Below, one piece after another: positions 16,567 through 26,000 of a stretch of 64,000 nucleotides of DNA. Under the pieces are notes generated by a model, which saw nothing but the letters and a program-made list of their open reading frames with translations, ran no database searches and had not been told where the DNA came from. Origin of the DNA: JAIOZK01 sp964550205 (lineage in GTDB: Bacteria > Bacteroidota > Bacteroidia > Bacteroidales > JAIOZK01); assembly GCA_964550205.1 (NCBI GenBank), contig CAZJYD010000005.1, positions 1 through 64,000 of the forward strand, read 5' to 3'. The position numbers and the translations under genes are program-made. Positions within the stretch are counted from its first letter, which is position 1. The number at the start of each line of letters is the position of its first letter.

Positions 16567-19027
16567 GATCATCACTATTACCATTATTTACCTTATCAAC
16601 CTTAGCCACGGCTGCAATTGTATCATCGCTTTTCAGATTTATTAATTTTACTCCTTGTGTGGCTCTGCCCATAACACGAATATCACCAACAGGAAGGCGA
16701 ATTATAACCCCTGAACGATTTATTATCATAAGATCATCATGCTCAAGAACTTCTTTAATAGCAATAAGGCTACCGGTTTTTGGAGTAATATTTAGTGTTT
16801 TAACACCTTTACCTCCCCTGTTGGTAACTCTATAGTCATTTAGTTTGGAACGCTTACCATATCCGCCCTCAGAAACAACCATAATATCGAATTTGCCATT
16901 TTCAATACATATCATACCCACCATTTCATCTTTTTCATCATCAAGCTTTATACCTCTAACTCCCGAAGCATTCCTGCCCATAGGCCTGACATTTCTTTCA
17001 GGAAATCTTATGGATCTTCCTGATTTAACTGCCATAAATATTTCGTTACTTCCGTTTGTTAATTTTGTTTCGATAAGATGATCACCCTCATGGATATTAA
17101 TTGCAATAATTCCCGACTGACGCGGACGTGAAAATTCTTCCAGCGAGGTTTTCTTTATAATACCTTTTTTAGTGCCGAGAATAATATAATTACTTTCAAT
17201 ATATTTCTTATCCTCCAGGTTTTTAACATTAACAAAGGCTCTGACTTTATCATTTTGTTCGATGTTAATCAGGTTTTGAATAGCTCTTCCTTTTGATATC
17301 TTGCTTCCTTCGGGGATCTCAAAAACCCTGAGCCAGAAACATTTACCAGACTCTGTAAAAAACAGAAGATAGTTATGGTTTGTAGCAATAAAAAGATGTT
17401 CAACAAAATCCTCATTTCTTATTGTGCTACCGCGTGCTCCTCTCCCACCCCGTTTCTGCAGACGGTATTCATTGAGAGGTGTTCTTTTTATATATCCTAA
17501 ATGAGAAATAGTAATAACTACTTCCTCATCAGGTATGGTGTCCTCAATTTTAAAATCATCAGCAGCATAGATGATTTTACTTTGTTTTTCGTCACCATAT
17601 TCTTCCTTAAGTTTATTTAATTCTTCCTTGATAATATTCATTCTCAAGCTTTTATTATCAAGGATTTCTTTGAGCCTTGCTATAGTTTTTATTAATTCTT
17701 CGTATTCTTCTTTTATTTTCTCACGTTCAAGTCCCGTCAGCTTTTGCAATCTCATATCAAGAATTGCTTTGGATTGAGTTTCCGTAAGTTCAAATCGATT
17801 CATCAATCCGTTTTTTGCTTCTTCGGGATTTCTTGAGGCTCTTATCAATGAAATTACCTCATCAATATTATCAAGTGCTATAATAAGCCCTTCTAATATG
17901 TGTGCTTTTTTCTCAGCTTCCTGTAGCTCAAACTTAGTTCTACGCGTAACAACATCATGCCTGTGCTCTACGTAATTGGCAATCAAGCCTTTTAGATTTA
18001 GTAGCTTCGGTCTTCCTTTGACCAGGGCAATATTATTAACATTAAAAGACGACTGTAATGAAGTATATTGATATAACTTGTTCTTAACAACATTGGCAAC
18101 AGCATCCTTTTTTAATTCGTATACAATTCTAAGCCCCTTCCTGTCAGACTCATCCCGTATATCGCTAATTCCTATAATCTTTTTATCAACAACAAGATCT
18201 GCTGTTCTTTTTATCATATCTGCCTTATTTACCATGTAAGGTATTGATGTAGCAATTATTACAGTTTTACCATTTTTATCTTCATCAATATGTGCTTCGC
18301 CACGCATTACTATTCTACCTTTTCCTGTTTCATAGGCTTCTTTTACTCCTTCATGTCCATATATTTGTGAGCCAACCGGGAAGTCAGGCCCTGTAATATA
18401 TTCCATTAATCCGGCAACTGAAATATCAGAATCATCAATATATGCTATGGTTGCATTAATGACTTCTGTTAAATTGTGAGGAGGCATATTTGTTGCCATT
18501 CCAACAGCAATTCCTGATGCCCCGTTAACCAACAAATTTGGAATTCCGGAAGGCAATACAACCGGTTCTTTGATAGTATCATCAAAATTAAGCTGAAAAT
18601 CAACTGTGTCCTTGTTAATATCTGCGAGCATTTCCTCAGAAATCTTCCGGAGTCTAACTTCGGTATATCTCATGGCAGCAGGACGGTCTCCGTCAATAGA
18701 ACCGAAGTTACCTTGTCCGTCTACTAACGGATATCTTAAAGACCATGGTTGAGCCATTCTAACCATTGTATCATAAACAGATGAATCTCCGTGTGGATGA
18801 TATTTACCAAGAACCTCCCCTACTACTCTTGCTGATTTTTTATATGGGCGGTTATGAATTAAACCCAAATCCATCATCCCGTATAAAACCCTGCGGTGAA
18901 CTGGTTTTAGGCCATCTCGAACATCAGGTAAGGCTCGTGAGACAATAACCGACATTGAATAATCAATGTAGGCCGACTTCATTTGGTTTTCAATATTTAC
19001 CTTGAAAAGCTTAGCTTCCTCTGCCAT
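16562..19027 (-). CDS. gyrA: DNA gyrase subunit A
   Basis: 821 residues; the subunit that breaks and rejoins DNA in the A2B2 gyrase, introducing negative supercoils. Catalytic Tyr is Y121 (AAMRYTE). The winged-helix region and quinolone-determining segment (KYHPHGDSSVYDTMV) are intact, with Ser82 and Asp86 at the positions of E. coli S83 and D87, i.e. the unmutated state. The C-terminal half contains the beta-pinwheel with repeated 'GRG/GxKG' blades, including the GyrA-box-like QKRGGRGARG, which separates it from ParC. The TAG stop lies inside the right end of the 143-bp repeat element. The gene is divergent from clpC across 322 bp. Confidence 0.97.
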   Translation of the reverse strand: MAEEAKLFKVNIENQMKSAYIDYSMSVIVSRALPDVRDGLKPVHRRVLYGMMDLGLIHNRPYKKSARVVGEVLGKYHPHGDSSVYDTMVRMAQPWSLRYPLVDGQGNFGSIDGDRPAAMRYTEVRLRKISEEMLADINKDTVDFQLNFDDTIKEPVVLPSGIPNLLVNGASGIAVGMATNMPPHNLTEVINATIAYIDDSDISVAGLMEYITGPDFPVGSQIYGHEGVKEAYETGKGRIVMRGEAHIDEDKNGKTVIIATSIPYMVNKADMIKRTADLVVDKKIIGISDIRDESDRKGLRIVYELKKDAVANVVKNKLYQYTSLQSSFNVNNIALVKGRPKLLNLKGLIANYVEHRHDVVTRRTKFELQEAEKKAHILEGLIIALDNIDEVISLIRASRNPEEAKNGLMNRFELTETQSKAILDMRLQKLTGLEREKIKEEYEELIKTIARLKEILDNKSLRMNIIKEELNKLKEEYGDEKQSKIIYAADDFKIEDTIPDEEVVITISHLGYIKRTPLNEYRLQKRGGRGARGSTIRNEDFVEHLFIATNHNYLLFFTESGKCFWLRVFEIPEGSKISKGRAIQNLINIEQNDKVRAFVNVKNLEDKKYIESNYIILGTKKGIIKKTSLEEFSRPRQSGIIAINIHEGDHLIETKLTNGSNEIFMAVKSGRSIRFPERNVRPMGRNASGVRGIKLDDEKDEMVGMICIENGKFDIMVVSEGGYGKRSKLNDYRVTNRGGKGVKTLNITPKTGSLIAIKEVLEHDDLMIINRSGVIIRLPVGDIRVMGRATQGVKLINLKSDDTIAAVAKVDKVNNGNSDDH

Positions 19028-19349
19028 CTTCTAAATCCCTATTAATTAGCTTATTATCAATAAATTATAAATAAAAAATATCTCACGAAGATACTAATAA
19101 TATTTCGAATTACGACTCTTTTAATAAGATATATTACTAACACGAAAGTGTTGATAAATATTGCATTACGTAATTATTTGAATTAATTTTGCAATTAGTT
19201 TTGATTTTACTTGGATATGTATTTTTATTGTCAAAAAAATATAGGAATTCGAACAACAATAATAATTGCAAAACGTATAAACATAGAAATTCTTTAATAT
19301 AGTTTATTTGAAAAGTTTAATTTTGAAACATTATTGGTATAGATAATAA
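19028..19349. other. Divergent gyrA-clpC intergenic region (322 bp)
   Basis: AT-rich, no ORF. Two candidate plus-strand promoters for clpC: TTG (19161-19163), 20 bp, TAATTTTG (19184-19191); and a -7-like TAATTTTG at 19318-19325, 24 bp before the start, without a clear -33 box. A small hairpin AACAC-GAAA-GTGTT is near 19139-19152. No recognisable CtsR or CIRCE heat-shock operator was found. Confidence 0.4.
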
Positions 19350-21887
19350 ATGGAATCAAAGTTTTCGAAGAGAGTTAACAATGTACTGACATATAGTCGC
19401 GAGGAAGCGATAAGACTGGGTAACGATTACATTGGTCTTGAACATTTACTATTAGGTATTCTTCGCGAAGGTGAAGGTCTCGCAATTCAGATTCTTTTAT
19501 ATTTCGGCATAGATATTGATGAAATTAAAAGGACGATTGAACGTGCTATCAGAAGACCCGAGAAAGTATCAAAGAAGGATAATATCCCTCTTGTTAAGCA
19601 AGCCGAAAGAGCTCTTAAAATAACATATCTCGAGGCAAAGCTTTTTAATAGCGATCAGATAGGCACGGAACATTTACTTTTAGCAATATTAAAAGATGAG
19701 GATAATATTGTGACAAAAACATTTCAAAAAAAAGGTATCGATTACGAAAATATAAAAGAGGAGCTTAGATCAATGATAGAAAATAATGAAAAAAGCACTA
19801 TAGAACCTAAGAATGAATTACCTGATGATACTGCTGATGATATGGAAGAAGAAAAAGGGTTTGGTAACATAAGGAAATTTTCCAAGTCGAAATCCAAAAC
19901 GCCTGTATTGGATAATTTTGGCCGTGATATAACAAAACTGGCAGAAGAAGATCGTTTGGATCCAATTGTTGGCAGGGAGAAGGAATTGGAAAGAATAGCT
20001 CAGATTCTTAGCAGGCGCAAGAAAAACAATCCTATCTTAATAGGTGAGCCAGGCGTTGGTAAGTCAGCTATTACTGAAGGATTGGCTCTTAGGATAGTTA
20101 ACAGAAAAGTTTCGAGAGCAATGTTCGATAAGCGGATAATATCTCTTGATCTGGCATCGCTTGTGGCAGGAACAAAATACCGTGGTCAGTTTGAAGAAAG
20201 AATGAAAGCTGTTCTCAATGAGCTTGAGAAGAATCCAAATATCATTCTTTTTATTGATGAGATACATACGATAGTGGGTGCAGGTAATGCTTCCGGTTCT
20301 CTTGATGCTTCAAACATGTTTAAACCTGCATTGGCACGCGGGGAGATACAATGTATAGGCGCTACAACTTTAGATGAATACCGTCAATATATTGAGAAGG
20401 ACGGTGCTTTGGAGCGTCGTTTCCAGAAAGTTCTTGTCGATGCCACATCACCTGAGGAAACTATTGAAATACTTAATAATATTAAAGAAAAATACGAAGA
20501 TCACCACCTTGTTAATTACACAGATGAAGCGGTAAAAGCATGCGTTTCATTAACAAGCAGGTATATGACAGACCGCTATTTGCCTGATAAAGCTATTGAT
20601 GCTTTGGATGAATCAGGATCAAGAGTGCATATAACAAATATACACGTACCTGCTGAAATTATTAATATTGAAAACCGCATAGAAGAAACCAAAAAGGAAA
20701 AGACAAAGGCTATTAACAGCCAGAAATTTGAAGAGGCTGCAGAATACAGGGATCATGAAAGAAAGCTACAGCAAACGCTTGAATCAGCAAAAAGGCGTTG
20801 GGAAGAAGAAGCAAAGATACATCGTGAAACAGTTTCTGATGAAAATGTTGCTGAAGTTATTGCCATGATGACAGGTATTCCTGTACAAAGGATTGCTCAG
20901 AATGAAGGCGACCGTCTTCTTAATATGGAGAATGAATTGCAAAAATTCGTAATAGGACAAGAGAATCCTGTAAGGAAAGTAGTTAAAGCAATACGCAGAA
21001 ACCGTGCTGGTCTGAAAGATCCTAAAAAACCCATTGGTTCATTTATATTTCTTGGCCCAACAGGTGTTGGAAAAACTTATCTTGCCAAAATACTTGCAAG
21101 ATACCTCTTCGATACGGAAGATGCTCTTGTAAGAGTTGACATGAGTGAATATATGGAGAAATTTGCAGTGTCACGTCTGGTAGGTGCACCACCGGGATAT
21201 GTAGGATATGAAGAAGGTGGGCAATTAACTGAGAAAGTCAGAAGAAAACCATATTCCATAATATTGCTTGATGAAATTGAAAAAGCACATCCCGATGTAT
21301 TTCATCTTTTACTGCAGGTTATGGATGATGGAGTATTAACGGATAGTTATGGCCGTAAGGTTGATTTTAAGAATGCTATTATTGTTATGACCTCGAACAT
21401 CGGTTCGAGGCAATTAAAGGATTTTGGACAGGGTGTTGGATTTGAAACTGCTGCCAAACGTGATGCAAAATCAACGTATGCACAGGGAGTGATAGAAAGC
21501 GCATTAAAAAAGGCATTTGCACCCGAGTTTCTTAACCGTGTAGATGATGTCGTAATATTTGATCCGTTAGATCGTGATAATATACGTAAGATCATCGACG
21601 TTGAATTGAACTATCTTTATGAACGTATCAACGAATTGGGCTACACAATTAAGGTAACAAATAAAACAAAGGATTTTATTATTGAAAAAGGCTGGGATGA
21701 GCAATACGGTGCCAGGCCGCTTAAAAGAGCAATACAAAAATATATCGAGGATCCTTTAGCTGAAGAAATAATAAAATCAAATCTTGGACCAGGTGATGAA
21801 ATATCTGTCGATTACGACGGACGAAAAAAAGATATATCAATAAAAGTAAAAAAATCGAATAAACCGGTAAAAACAAGAGAAAACTAA
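19350..21887 (+). CDS. clpC: ATP-dependent Clp protease ATP-binding subunit ClpC
   Basis: 845 residues; a Hsp100 unfoldase that feeds substrates to ClpP in the cytoplasm. Order: two Clp_N repeats (about 5-145), AAA+ domain 1 with Walker A GEPGVGKS near residue 232 and Walker B LFIDEIHT, a middle region with a UVR-like coiled motif (about 443-478, FEEAAEYRDHERKL) that marks ClpC rather than ClpA or ClpB, AAA+ domain 2 with Walker A GPTGVGKT near residue 569, and the C-terminal D2-small domain. The ClpP-contact loop is likely near VGFETA. Single-gene unit with a strong terminator 3 bp after the stop. Confidence 0.96.
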   Translation: MESKFSKRVNNVLTYSREEAIRLGNDYIGLEHLLLGILREGEGLAIQILLYFGIDIDEIKRTIERAIRRPEKVSKKDNIPLVKQAERALKITYLEAKLFNSDQIGTEHLLLAILKDEDNIVTKTFQKKGIDYENIKEELRSMIENNEKSTIEPKNELPDDTADDMEEEKGFGNIRKFSKSKSKTPVLDNFGRDITKLAEEDRLDPIVGREKELERIAQILSRRKKNNPILIGEPGVGKSAITEGLALRIVNRKVSRAMFDKRIISLDLASLVAGTKYRGQFEERMKAVLNELEKNPNIILFIDEIHTIVGAGNASGSLDASNMFKPALARGEIQCIGATTLDEYRQYIEKDGALERRFQKVLVDATSPEETIEILNNIKEKYEDHHLVNYTDEAVKACVSLTSRYMTDRYLPDKAIDALDESGSRVHITNIHVPAEIINIENRIEETKKEKTKAINSQKFEEAAEYRDHERKLQQTLESAKRRWEEEAKIHRETVSDENVAEVIAMMTGIPVQRIAQNEGDRLLNMENELQKFVIGQENPVRKVVKAIRRNRAGLKDPKKPIGSFIFLGPTGVGKTYLAKILARYLFDTEDALVRVDMSEYMEKFAVSRLVGAPPGYVGYEEGGQLTEKVRRKPYSIILLDEIEKAHPDVFHLLLQVMDDGVLTDSYGRKVDFKNAIIVMTSNIGSRQLKDFGQGVGFETAAKRDAKSTYAQGVIESALKKAFAPEFLNRVDDVVIFDPLDRDNIRKIIDVELNYLYERINELGYTIKVTNKTKDFIIEKGWDEQYGARPLKRAIQKYIEDPLAEEIIKSNLGPGDEISVDYDGRKKDISIKVKKSNKPVKTREN

Positions 21888-21890
21888 AAT

Positions 21891-21916
21891 AAAAAGCTGC
21901 ATTAATGCAGCTTTTT
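21891..21916. terminator. Bidirectional intrinsic terminator between clpC and the 21921 gene
   Basis: A 26-bp perfect palindrome, AAAAAGCTGCATT / AATGCAGCTTTTT, with A and T tracts on both sides. It sits between the converging ends of clpC and the minus-strand gene ending at 21921, so it can serve both. Confidence 0.85.
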
Positions 21917-21920
21917 ATTT

Positions 21921-22795
21921 TTAATTTCCTTTATATTTTTCATTTTTCTTTTTGATTCTGGTACGAATGTCATCTAATCTATCGATAATCCCAAATATTG
22001 TGTTTTTGATATTGTCATCTTCCAAATTCACGTAAGAAATGATAACATAGAATCCATTATCATGATAATATATTTTTGAATTATCCGACCTTTTAATATA
22101 AAATTTGTTTTTACCTTCAATCTCGTCGGCAAGGTATTTACTCTTAATGGAAGAAATAATAAAATTCAATGTTTTTTCATCGGTTTTTTTTAATACATAT
22201 TCACCCATAAAGAAGACGTTATCAACAAAGTAATATAATGTTTTGGCAGAAGAATCTGTGATGGTATCACTATACCCACATATTTTAATACTGTGCCCTG
22301 TAATTTTATATGCATGAAAACAAGTTGGTTTTCTCTTTAATCTGCGTATTTTTTTATAGGTAGTATAAAAAGGGATTTTTTCAAAGCAAATATCAATATT
22401 GGTTTTATATTTAGGAGTATCTTTTTCTATTTCCCTAAAAGNNNNNNNNNNNNNNNNNNNNNNNNNNNNNNNNNNNNNNNNNNNNNNNNNNNNNNNNNNN
22501 NNNNNNNNNNNNNNNNNNNNNNNNNNNNNNNNNNNNNNNNNCAAATATCAATATTGGTTTTATATTTAGGAGTATCTTTTTCTATTTCCCTAAAAGGAAG
22601 TACATGATATACGAACTCATCCTTAATGCAATATCCAAATGGGCTTTTATTGTAAAGTGATTTAAATGCCTTAATATATTTTGAGCTGTAACTTGAATAA
22701 AAAATACGTATTAACAGCAGTTTAATTATTTGCAAATAAATAATTACAAATAATAAAAATATTAATACAACTACAATTATTATCAGCAGTTTCAT
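21921..22795 (-). CDS. Unknown membrane-anchored protein, split by an artefactual assembly gap
   Basis: The gene starts at ATG 22795 with one strong N-terminal transmembrane segment (residues 3-28) and runs into the 100-N gap at 22442-22541. The 55 bp on each side of the gap are identical, so one copy plus the Ns should be removed. After collapsing, both halves are in the same frame and join as one protein of about 239 residues. The C-terminal part is an alpha/beta-looking cytoplasmic or periplasmic domain (ending in a charged IRTRIKKKNEKYKGN tail). I recognise no family. It is divergent from the acyl-CoA dehydrogenase gene; paired TATCTTTG boxes lie between them. Confidence 0.7.
22387..22596. 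other. Scaffold gap (100 N) flanked by an identical 55-bp overlap
   Basis: 22387-22441 and 22542-22596 are identical over 55 bp, ending exactly at the left N boundary and starting exactly at the right one. This is the mark of two contigs that overlap by a k-mer-sized stretch but were scaffolded rather than merged. The true sequence is probably 155 bp shorter. Confidence 0.93.
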
Positions 22796-22812
22796 AATGG
22801 CTAATTTTTTTT

Positions 22813-22820
22813 CAAAGATA
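22813..22820 (-). promoter_or_regulatory. -7 promoter box (TATCTTTG) for the unknown membrane-anchored gene
   Basis: CAAAGATA on plus reads TATCTTTG on minus, 17 bp before the start at 22795. No -33 box at the expected spacing. Confidence 0.45.
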
Positions 22821-22850
22821 TCAAATTATTATTAATCTGTCTTAATATTA

Positions 22851-22858
22851 TATCTTTG
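22851..22858 (+). promoter_or_regulatory. -7 promoter box (TATCTTTG) for the long acyl-CoA dehydrogenase
   Basis: The same octamer as the divergent box at 22813-22820, 33 bp before the ATG at 22892. No clear -33 box. Confidence 0.5.
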
Positions 22859-22891
22859 CATAACATTTAAGTATTCGTGTTTCAATAAAAT

Positions 22892-24697
22892 ATGCACATG
22901 AAAAACAAAGATTTATTAAAAGGTGGTGAGTTCATAGTAAATGATATTAAAGCAAACAATGTTTTTATCCCGGAAGAATTTGATGAAGAACAATCAATGA
23001 TTGTGCAGACTTGTGAGGATTTTCTCGAAACAGAAATATTTCCGAATATTGACAGGTTGGATAAAAAAGAAAAGGGATTAATGAAAAGCCTTCTTCAGAA
23101 AGCTGGGGAATTTGGATTATTGGGCATTTCTATTCCAGAGGAATATGACGGTTTTAATCAATCGTTTTTGACCTCAATGCGTGCAAATGAAGCTATTGGA
23201 TCTGCATATTCATATTCAGTAGCTTTTATGGCACACACAGGAATAGGCACTTTACCTATACTTTATTATGGTGATGATGACCAAAAGAACAAATATTTGC
23301 CAAAGCTGTCAACAGGAAAATTAACCGCAGCATACTGCCTTACAGAGCCAAATGCAGGCTCCGATGCAAATGCAGGTAAAACCAAAGCTGTATTATCAGA
23401 AAACGGTAAACATTATATCCTTAATGGCCAGAAAATGTGGATTACTAATGGTGGATTTGCTGATATTTACATTGTTTTTGCCAAGATAGAAAATGACAGG
23501 GTACTGAGTGCTTTTATTGTAGAAAGAGATTGGCAGGGTTTAACTATAAATCCGGAAGAAGAAAAAATGGGAATAAAAGGTTCATCTACGACTCAGATAT
23601 TTTTTAATGATGTTGAAGTTCCTGTTGAAAACCTTTTAGGCAAACGTGGTGAAGGATACAGAATAGCGCTTAATATTCTTCATATTGGCCGGATAAAGCT
23701 TGGTGCTACTGTAATAGGAGCAGCAAAACGTGCAATAAATCACTCCATTAATTACGCCAATGAGAGAAAACAATTCGGTAAACAAATTTCAGATTTTGGA
23801 GCTATTAAGAATAAATTATCTGAAATGGTAATAAAGGCATATGCTACTGAATCATCAACATACCGTGCAAGTAAAGATATTGATGATACAATCAAAGAAT
23901 ATCTTGAAGATGGTATGACATACGGGCAGGCAAATGTCAGAGCTGCTGCACAGTTTGCAATAGAATGTGCTTTACTAAAAGTATATGGTTCTGAAATGCT
24001 TGATTTTGTTGTTGATGAAGCCGTTCAGATTTATGGCGGCATGGGATTTTCCTCTGACTCACCTGTTGAGCGGGCATACCGTGATTCCAGGATCAATCGT
24101 ATTTTTGAGGGTACTAATGAGATCAATAGACTGCTTATGATTGATACTGCCTTAAAACGATCTATGAAAGGCGAGATTGACCTTTTTAAGAAAGCAAAGG
24201 AAGTTGTTAATGAACTTCAATCGTATAAAGAACAAGAAGAAGGTTTAAAGAGCTATTACGAAGAAAAACAGGGTTTTATAAATAATTTTAAGAACAGTAT
24301 CCTGATGATACTTGGCACTGCATCAGAAAAATTCAAAAGAAAATTTATTTTCGAACAGGAGATATGGATAAATATCTCAGATATGATTATTGATCTTTAC
24401 ACAGCCGAATCATCTTATCTAAGGGTTAAAAAGCTGGAAATGATAAAAGAAGAAAAAAATGAAGATACTGATATTTTAGATATTTATAAAGATATTATTG
24501 ATGTATTAATTTATGATGCAGCTAATAGGATACATAAGTCAGGAAGTGATGCTATTAATTCATTTACTACCGGAAGGGAAAGACAGATATTGTTGAACTC
24601 TTTAAGAAAGTTCACACAAGTAACCCCTGTTAATGTAAAAGAAAAAAGAAGAAGTATTGCCAATAGGTTAATAGAGGATAATCAATATAAGTTTTGA
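22892..24697 (+). CDS. Acyl-CoA dehydrogenase, long form with C-terminal extension
   Basis: 601 residues; a flavoprotein oxidising acyl-CoA to trans-2-enoyl-CoA, passing electrons to ETF. Family signatures: AYCLTEPNAGSDA and WITNGGFADIY (FAD and substrate binding), GIKGSSTTQIFFNDVEVP, and the catalytic Glu in IFEGTNEINRL. After the usual 380-residue core there is an extra helical region (about 430-601) as seen in the long VLCAD-like members found in Bacteroidota. ATG at 22892 is used; a second ATG two codons later is equally possible. The neighbour on the opposite strand is another acyl-CoA dehydrogenase, 1 bp away tail to tail. The acyl chain length is not predictable here. Confidence 0.92.
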   Translation: MHMKNKDLLKGGEFIVNDIKANNVFIPEEFDEEQSMIVQTCEDFLETEIFPNIDRLDKKEKGLMKSLLQKAGEFGLLGISIPEEYDGFNQSFLTSMRANEAIGSAYSYSVAFMAHTGIGTLPILYYGDDDQKNKYLPKLSTGKLTAAYCLTEPNAGSDANAGKTKAVLSENGKHYILNGQKMWITNGGFADIYIVFAKIENDRVLSAFIVERDWQGLTINPEEEKMGIKGSSTTQIFFNDVEVPVENLLGKRGEGYRIALNILHIGRIKLGATVIGAAKRAINHSINYANERKQFGKQISDFGAIKNKLSEMVIKAYATESSTYRASKDIDDTIKEYLEDGMTYGQANVRAAAQFAIECALLKVYGSEMLDFVVDEAVQIYGGMGFSSDSPVERAYRDSRINRIFEGTNEINRLLMIDTALKRSMKGEIDLFKKAKEVVNELQSYKEQEEGLKSYYEEKQGFINNFKNSILMILGTASEKFKRKFIFEQEIWINISDMIIDLYTAESSYLRVKKLEMIKEEKNEDTDILDIYKDIIDVLIYDAANRIHKSGSDAINSFTTGRERQILLNSLRKFTQVTPVNVKEKRRSIANRLIEDNQYKF

Positions 24698-24698
24698 T

Positions 24699-25841
24699 TT
24701 ATTTCAATATACTTTTTGAAATAACTAATCTTTGTACCTGATTAGTACCTTCATATATCTGGCATAGCTTGGCATCTCTCATCATTTTTTCCACTTCAAA
24801 ATCGCGTGAATAACCATCTCCACCCATAACCTGGACAGCATCGGTGGTAACTTCCATACCCATATCTGAAGCATACATTTTAGACATGGCAGATAGTTTG
24901 GAGGCGGTTTTTTGTTTTGTATCATATGCATGTGCAGCATGCCATGTTAATAATCTTGCTGCTTCAATTGAAGTTGCCATTTCAGCAAGTGTAAATCCGA
25001 TTGCCTGATTTGCCGCAATGGGTTTACCAAACTGAATTCTGTTTTTTGCCCAGTTCTTACATATTTCATAAGCTGATCTTGCATTGCCAATGCTTAATGC
25101 CGCTACGCCAGTCCTTGTTCGGTCAAAGGTTTTCATTGCAATAACAAATCCCAAACCTTCTTGTCCAAGCATGTTTTCAGCAGGTACTTCCACATCATGA
25201 AAGAGTATTTCATTTTGTACTGAAGCCCGTTGACCCATTTTTATCAAATGCGGTTTGATTTCAATTCCTGTAAGGTCAGCAGGCACAATAAATGCAGTGA
25301 GGCTTCTGGAACCTTTGGTAGGATCTGTTTGAGCAAAAACAGTGTGAAATGTGGCTACTTCACCATTTGTAATAAACCTTTTATGACCGTTTAAAATATA
25401 TTTGTCCCCTTTTTTAATAGCTGTAGAACTAATACCCTGAACATCAGAACCCGCATTGGGTTCCGTTAAACAATAAGCAGCTACTCCTTTCTTTTCCTTC
25501 AGCAAGCCAAAAAATCTTTTATGCTGATCTTCATTTCCGGTTAAAAGCAATGGTGTTAATGCCAAGGTGTTTGCATCTATACATATTCCAATTCCGATAC
25601 AACCGGCACCCAATTCCTCAGAAGCCAATGCTCCTTCAAGTATCGAATAGCCGTTGCCTCCGAATTTTTTTGGAACAGGTCCATTCATTAATCCTTCTTT
25701 ATATGCTTTTTTTACAATTGGCCAGGGAAACTCGGCCAGTTCGTCGTACTTAAGACGATTTGGAATAATTTCTCTTTTAACAAAATCACGATACTTTTCA
25801 ATAATTTCATGATGTACATTTTCTAAGGTAAAATCTATCAT
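24699..25841 (-). CDS. Acyl-CoA dehydrogenase, short/medium-chain type
   Basis: 380 residues, the standard length. It shows AYCLTEPNAGSDVQG, a FITNGEVATFHTVFA segment, the GQRASVQNEILFHDVEVP stretch, and catalytic Glu in IYEGTNQVQRLVI, typical of butyryl-/medium-chain enzymes. It converts acyl-CoA to enoyl-CoA in beta-oxidation or in branched-chain amino-acid breakdown. Transcribed convergently with the 601-residue dehydrogenase; the two stops are 1 bp apart and no terminator hairpin separates them, so the transcripts may overlap. No etfAB genes nearby. Confidence 0.93.
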   Translation of the reverse strand: MIDFTLENVHHEIIEKYRDFVKREIIPNRLKYDELAEFPWPIVKKAYKEGLMNGPVPKKFGGNGYSILEGALASEELGAGCIGIGICIDANTLALTPLLLTGNEDQHKRFFGLLKEKKGVAAYCLTEPNAGSDVQGISSTAIKKGDKYILNGHKRFITNGEVATFHTVFAQTDPTKGSRSLTAFIVPADLTGIEIKPHLIKMGQRASVQNEILFHDVEVPAENMLGQEGLGFVIAMKTFDRTRTGVAALSIGNARSAYEICKNWAKNRIQFGKPIAANQAIGFTLAEMATSIEAARLLTWHAAHAYDTKQKTASKLSAMSKMYASDMGMEVTTDAVQVMGGDGYSRDFEVEKMMRDAKLCQIYEGTNQVQRLVISKSILK

Positions 25842-26000
25842 AACTTTAATATTTTGTTTATAATGCTGTGAAACATCTGTTTAATGCTGGTTACGACAAA
25901 TAATTAGCAAATGACAAATGTAAGTATATTTTTTATAAAGAAACAAACAATAAAATCTTATCAATTAATAATTATGGATGATTATAACTTAACAGAGTAA

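Noticed and set aside
16448..16645. A 65-codon plus-strand open frame across the 143-bp element and the gyrA tail
   Set aside because: It exists only because the palindromic repeat and the antisense of gyrA happen to be open; no coding features.
16562..19027. Possible quinolone-resistance change in GyrA
   Set aside because: Ser82 and Asp86 (E. coli S83 and D87) are both in the susceptible state.
22387..22596. 55-bp direct repeat as a real tandem duplication in the unknown gene
   Set aside because: The copies end exactly at the N boundaries and collapsing them restores one frame, so an assembly overlap explains it better.
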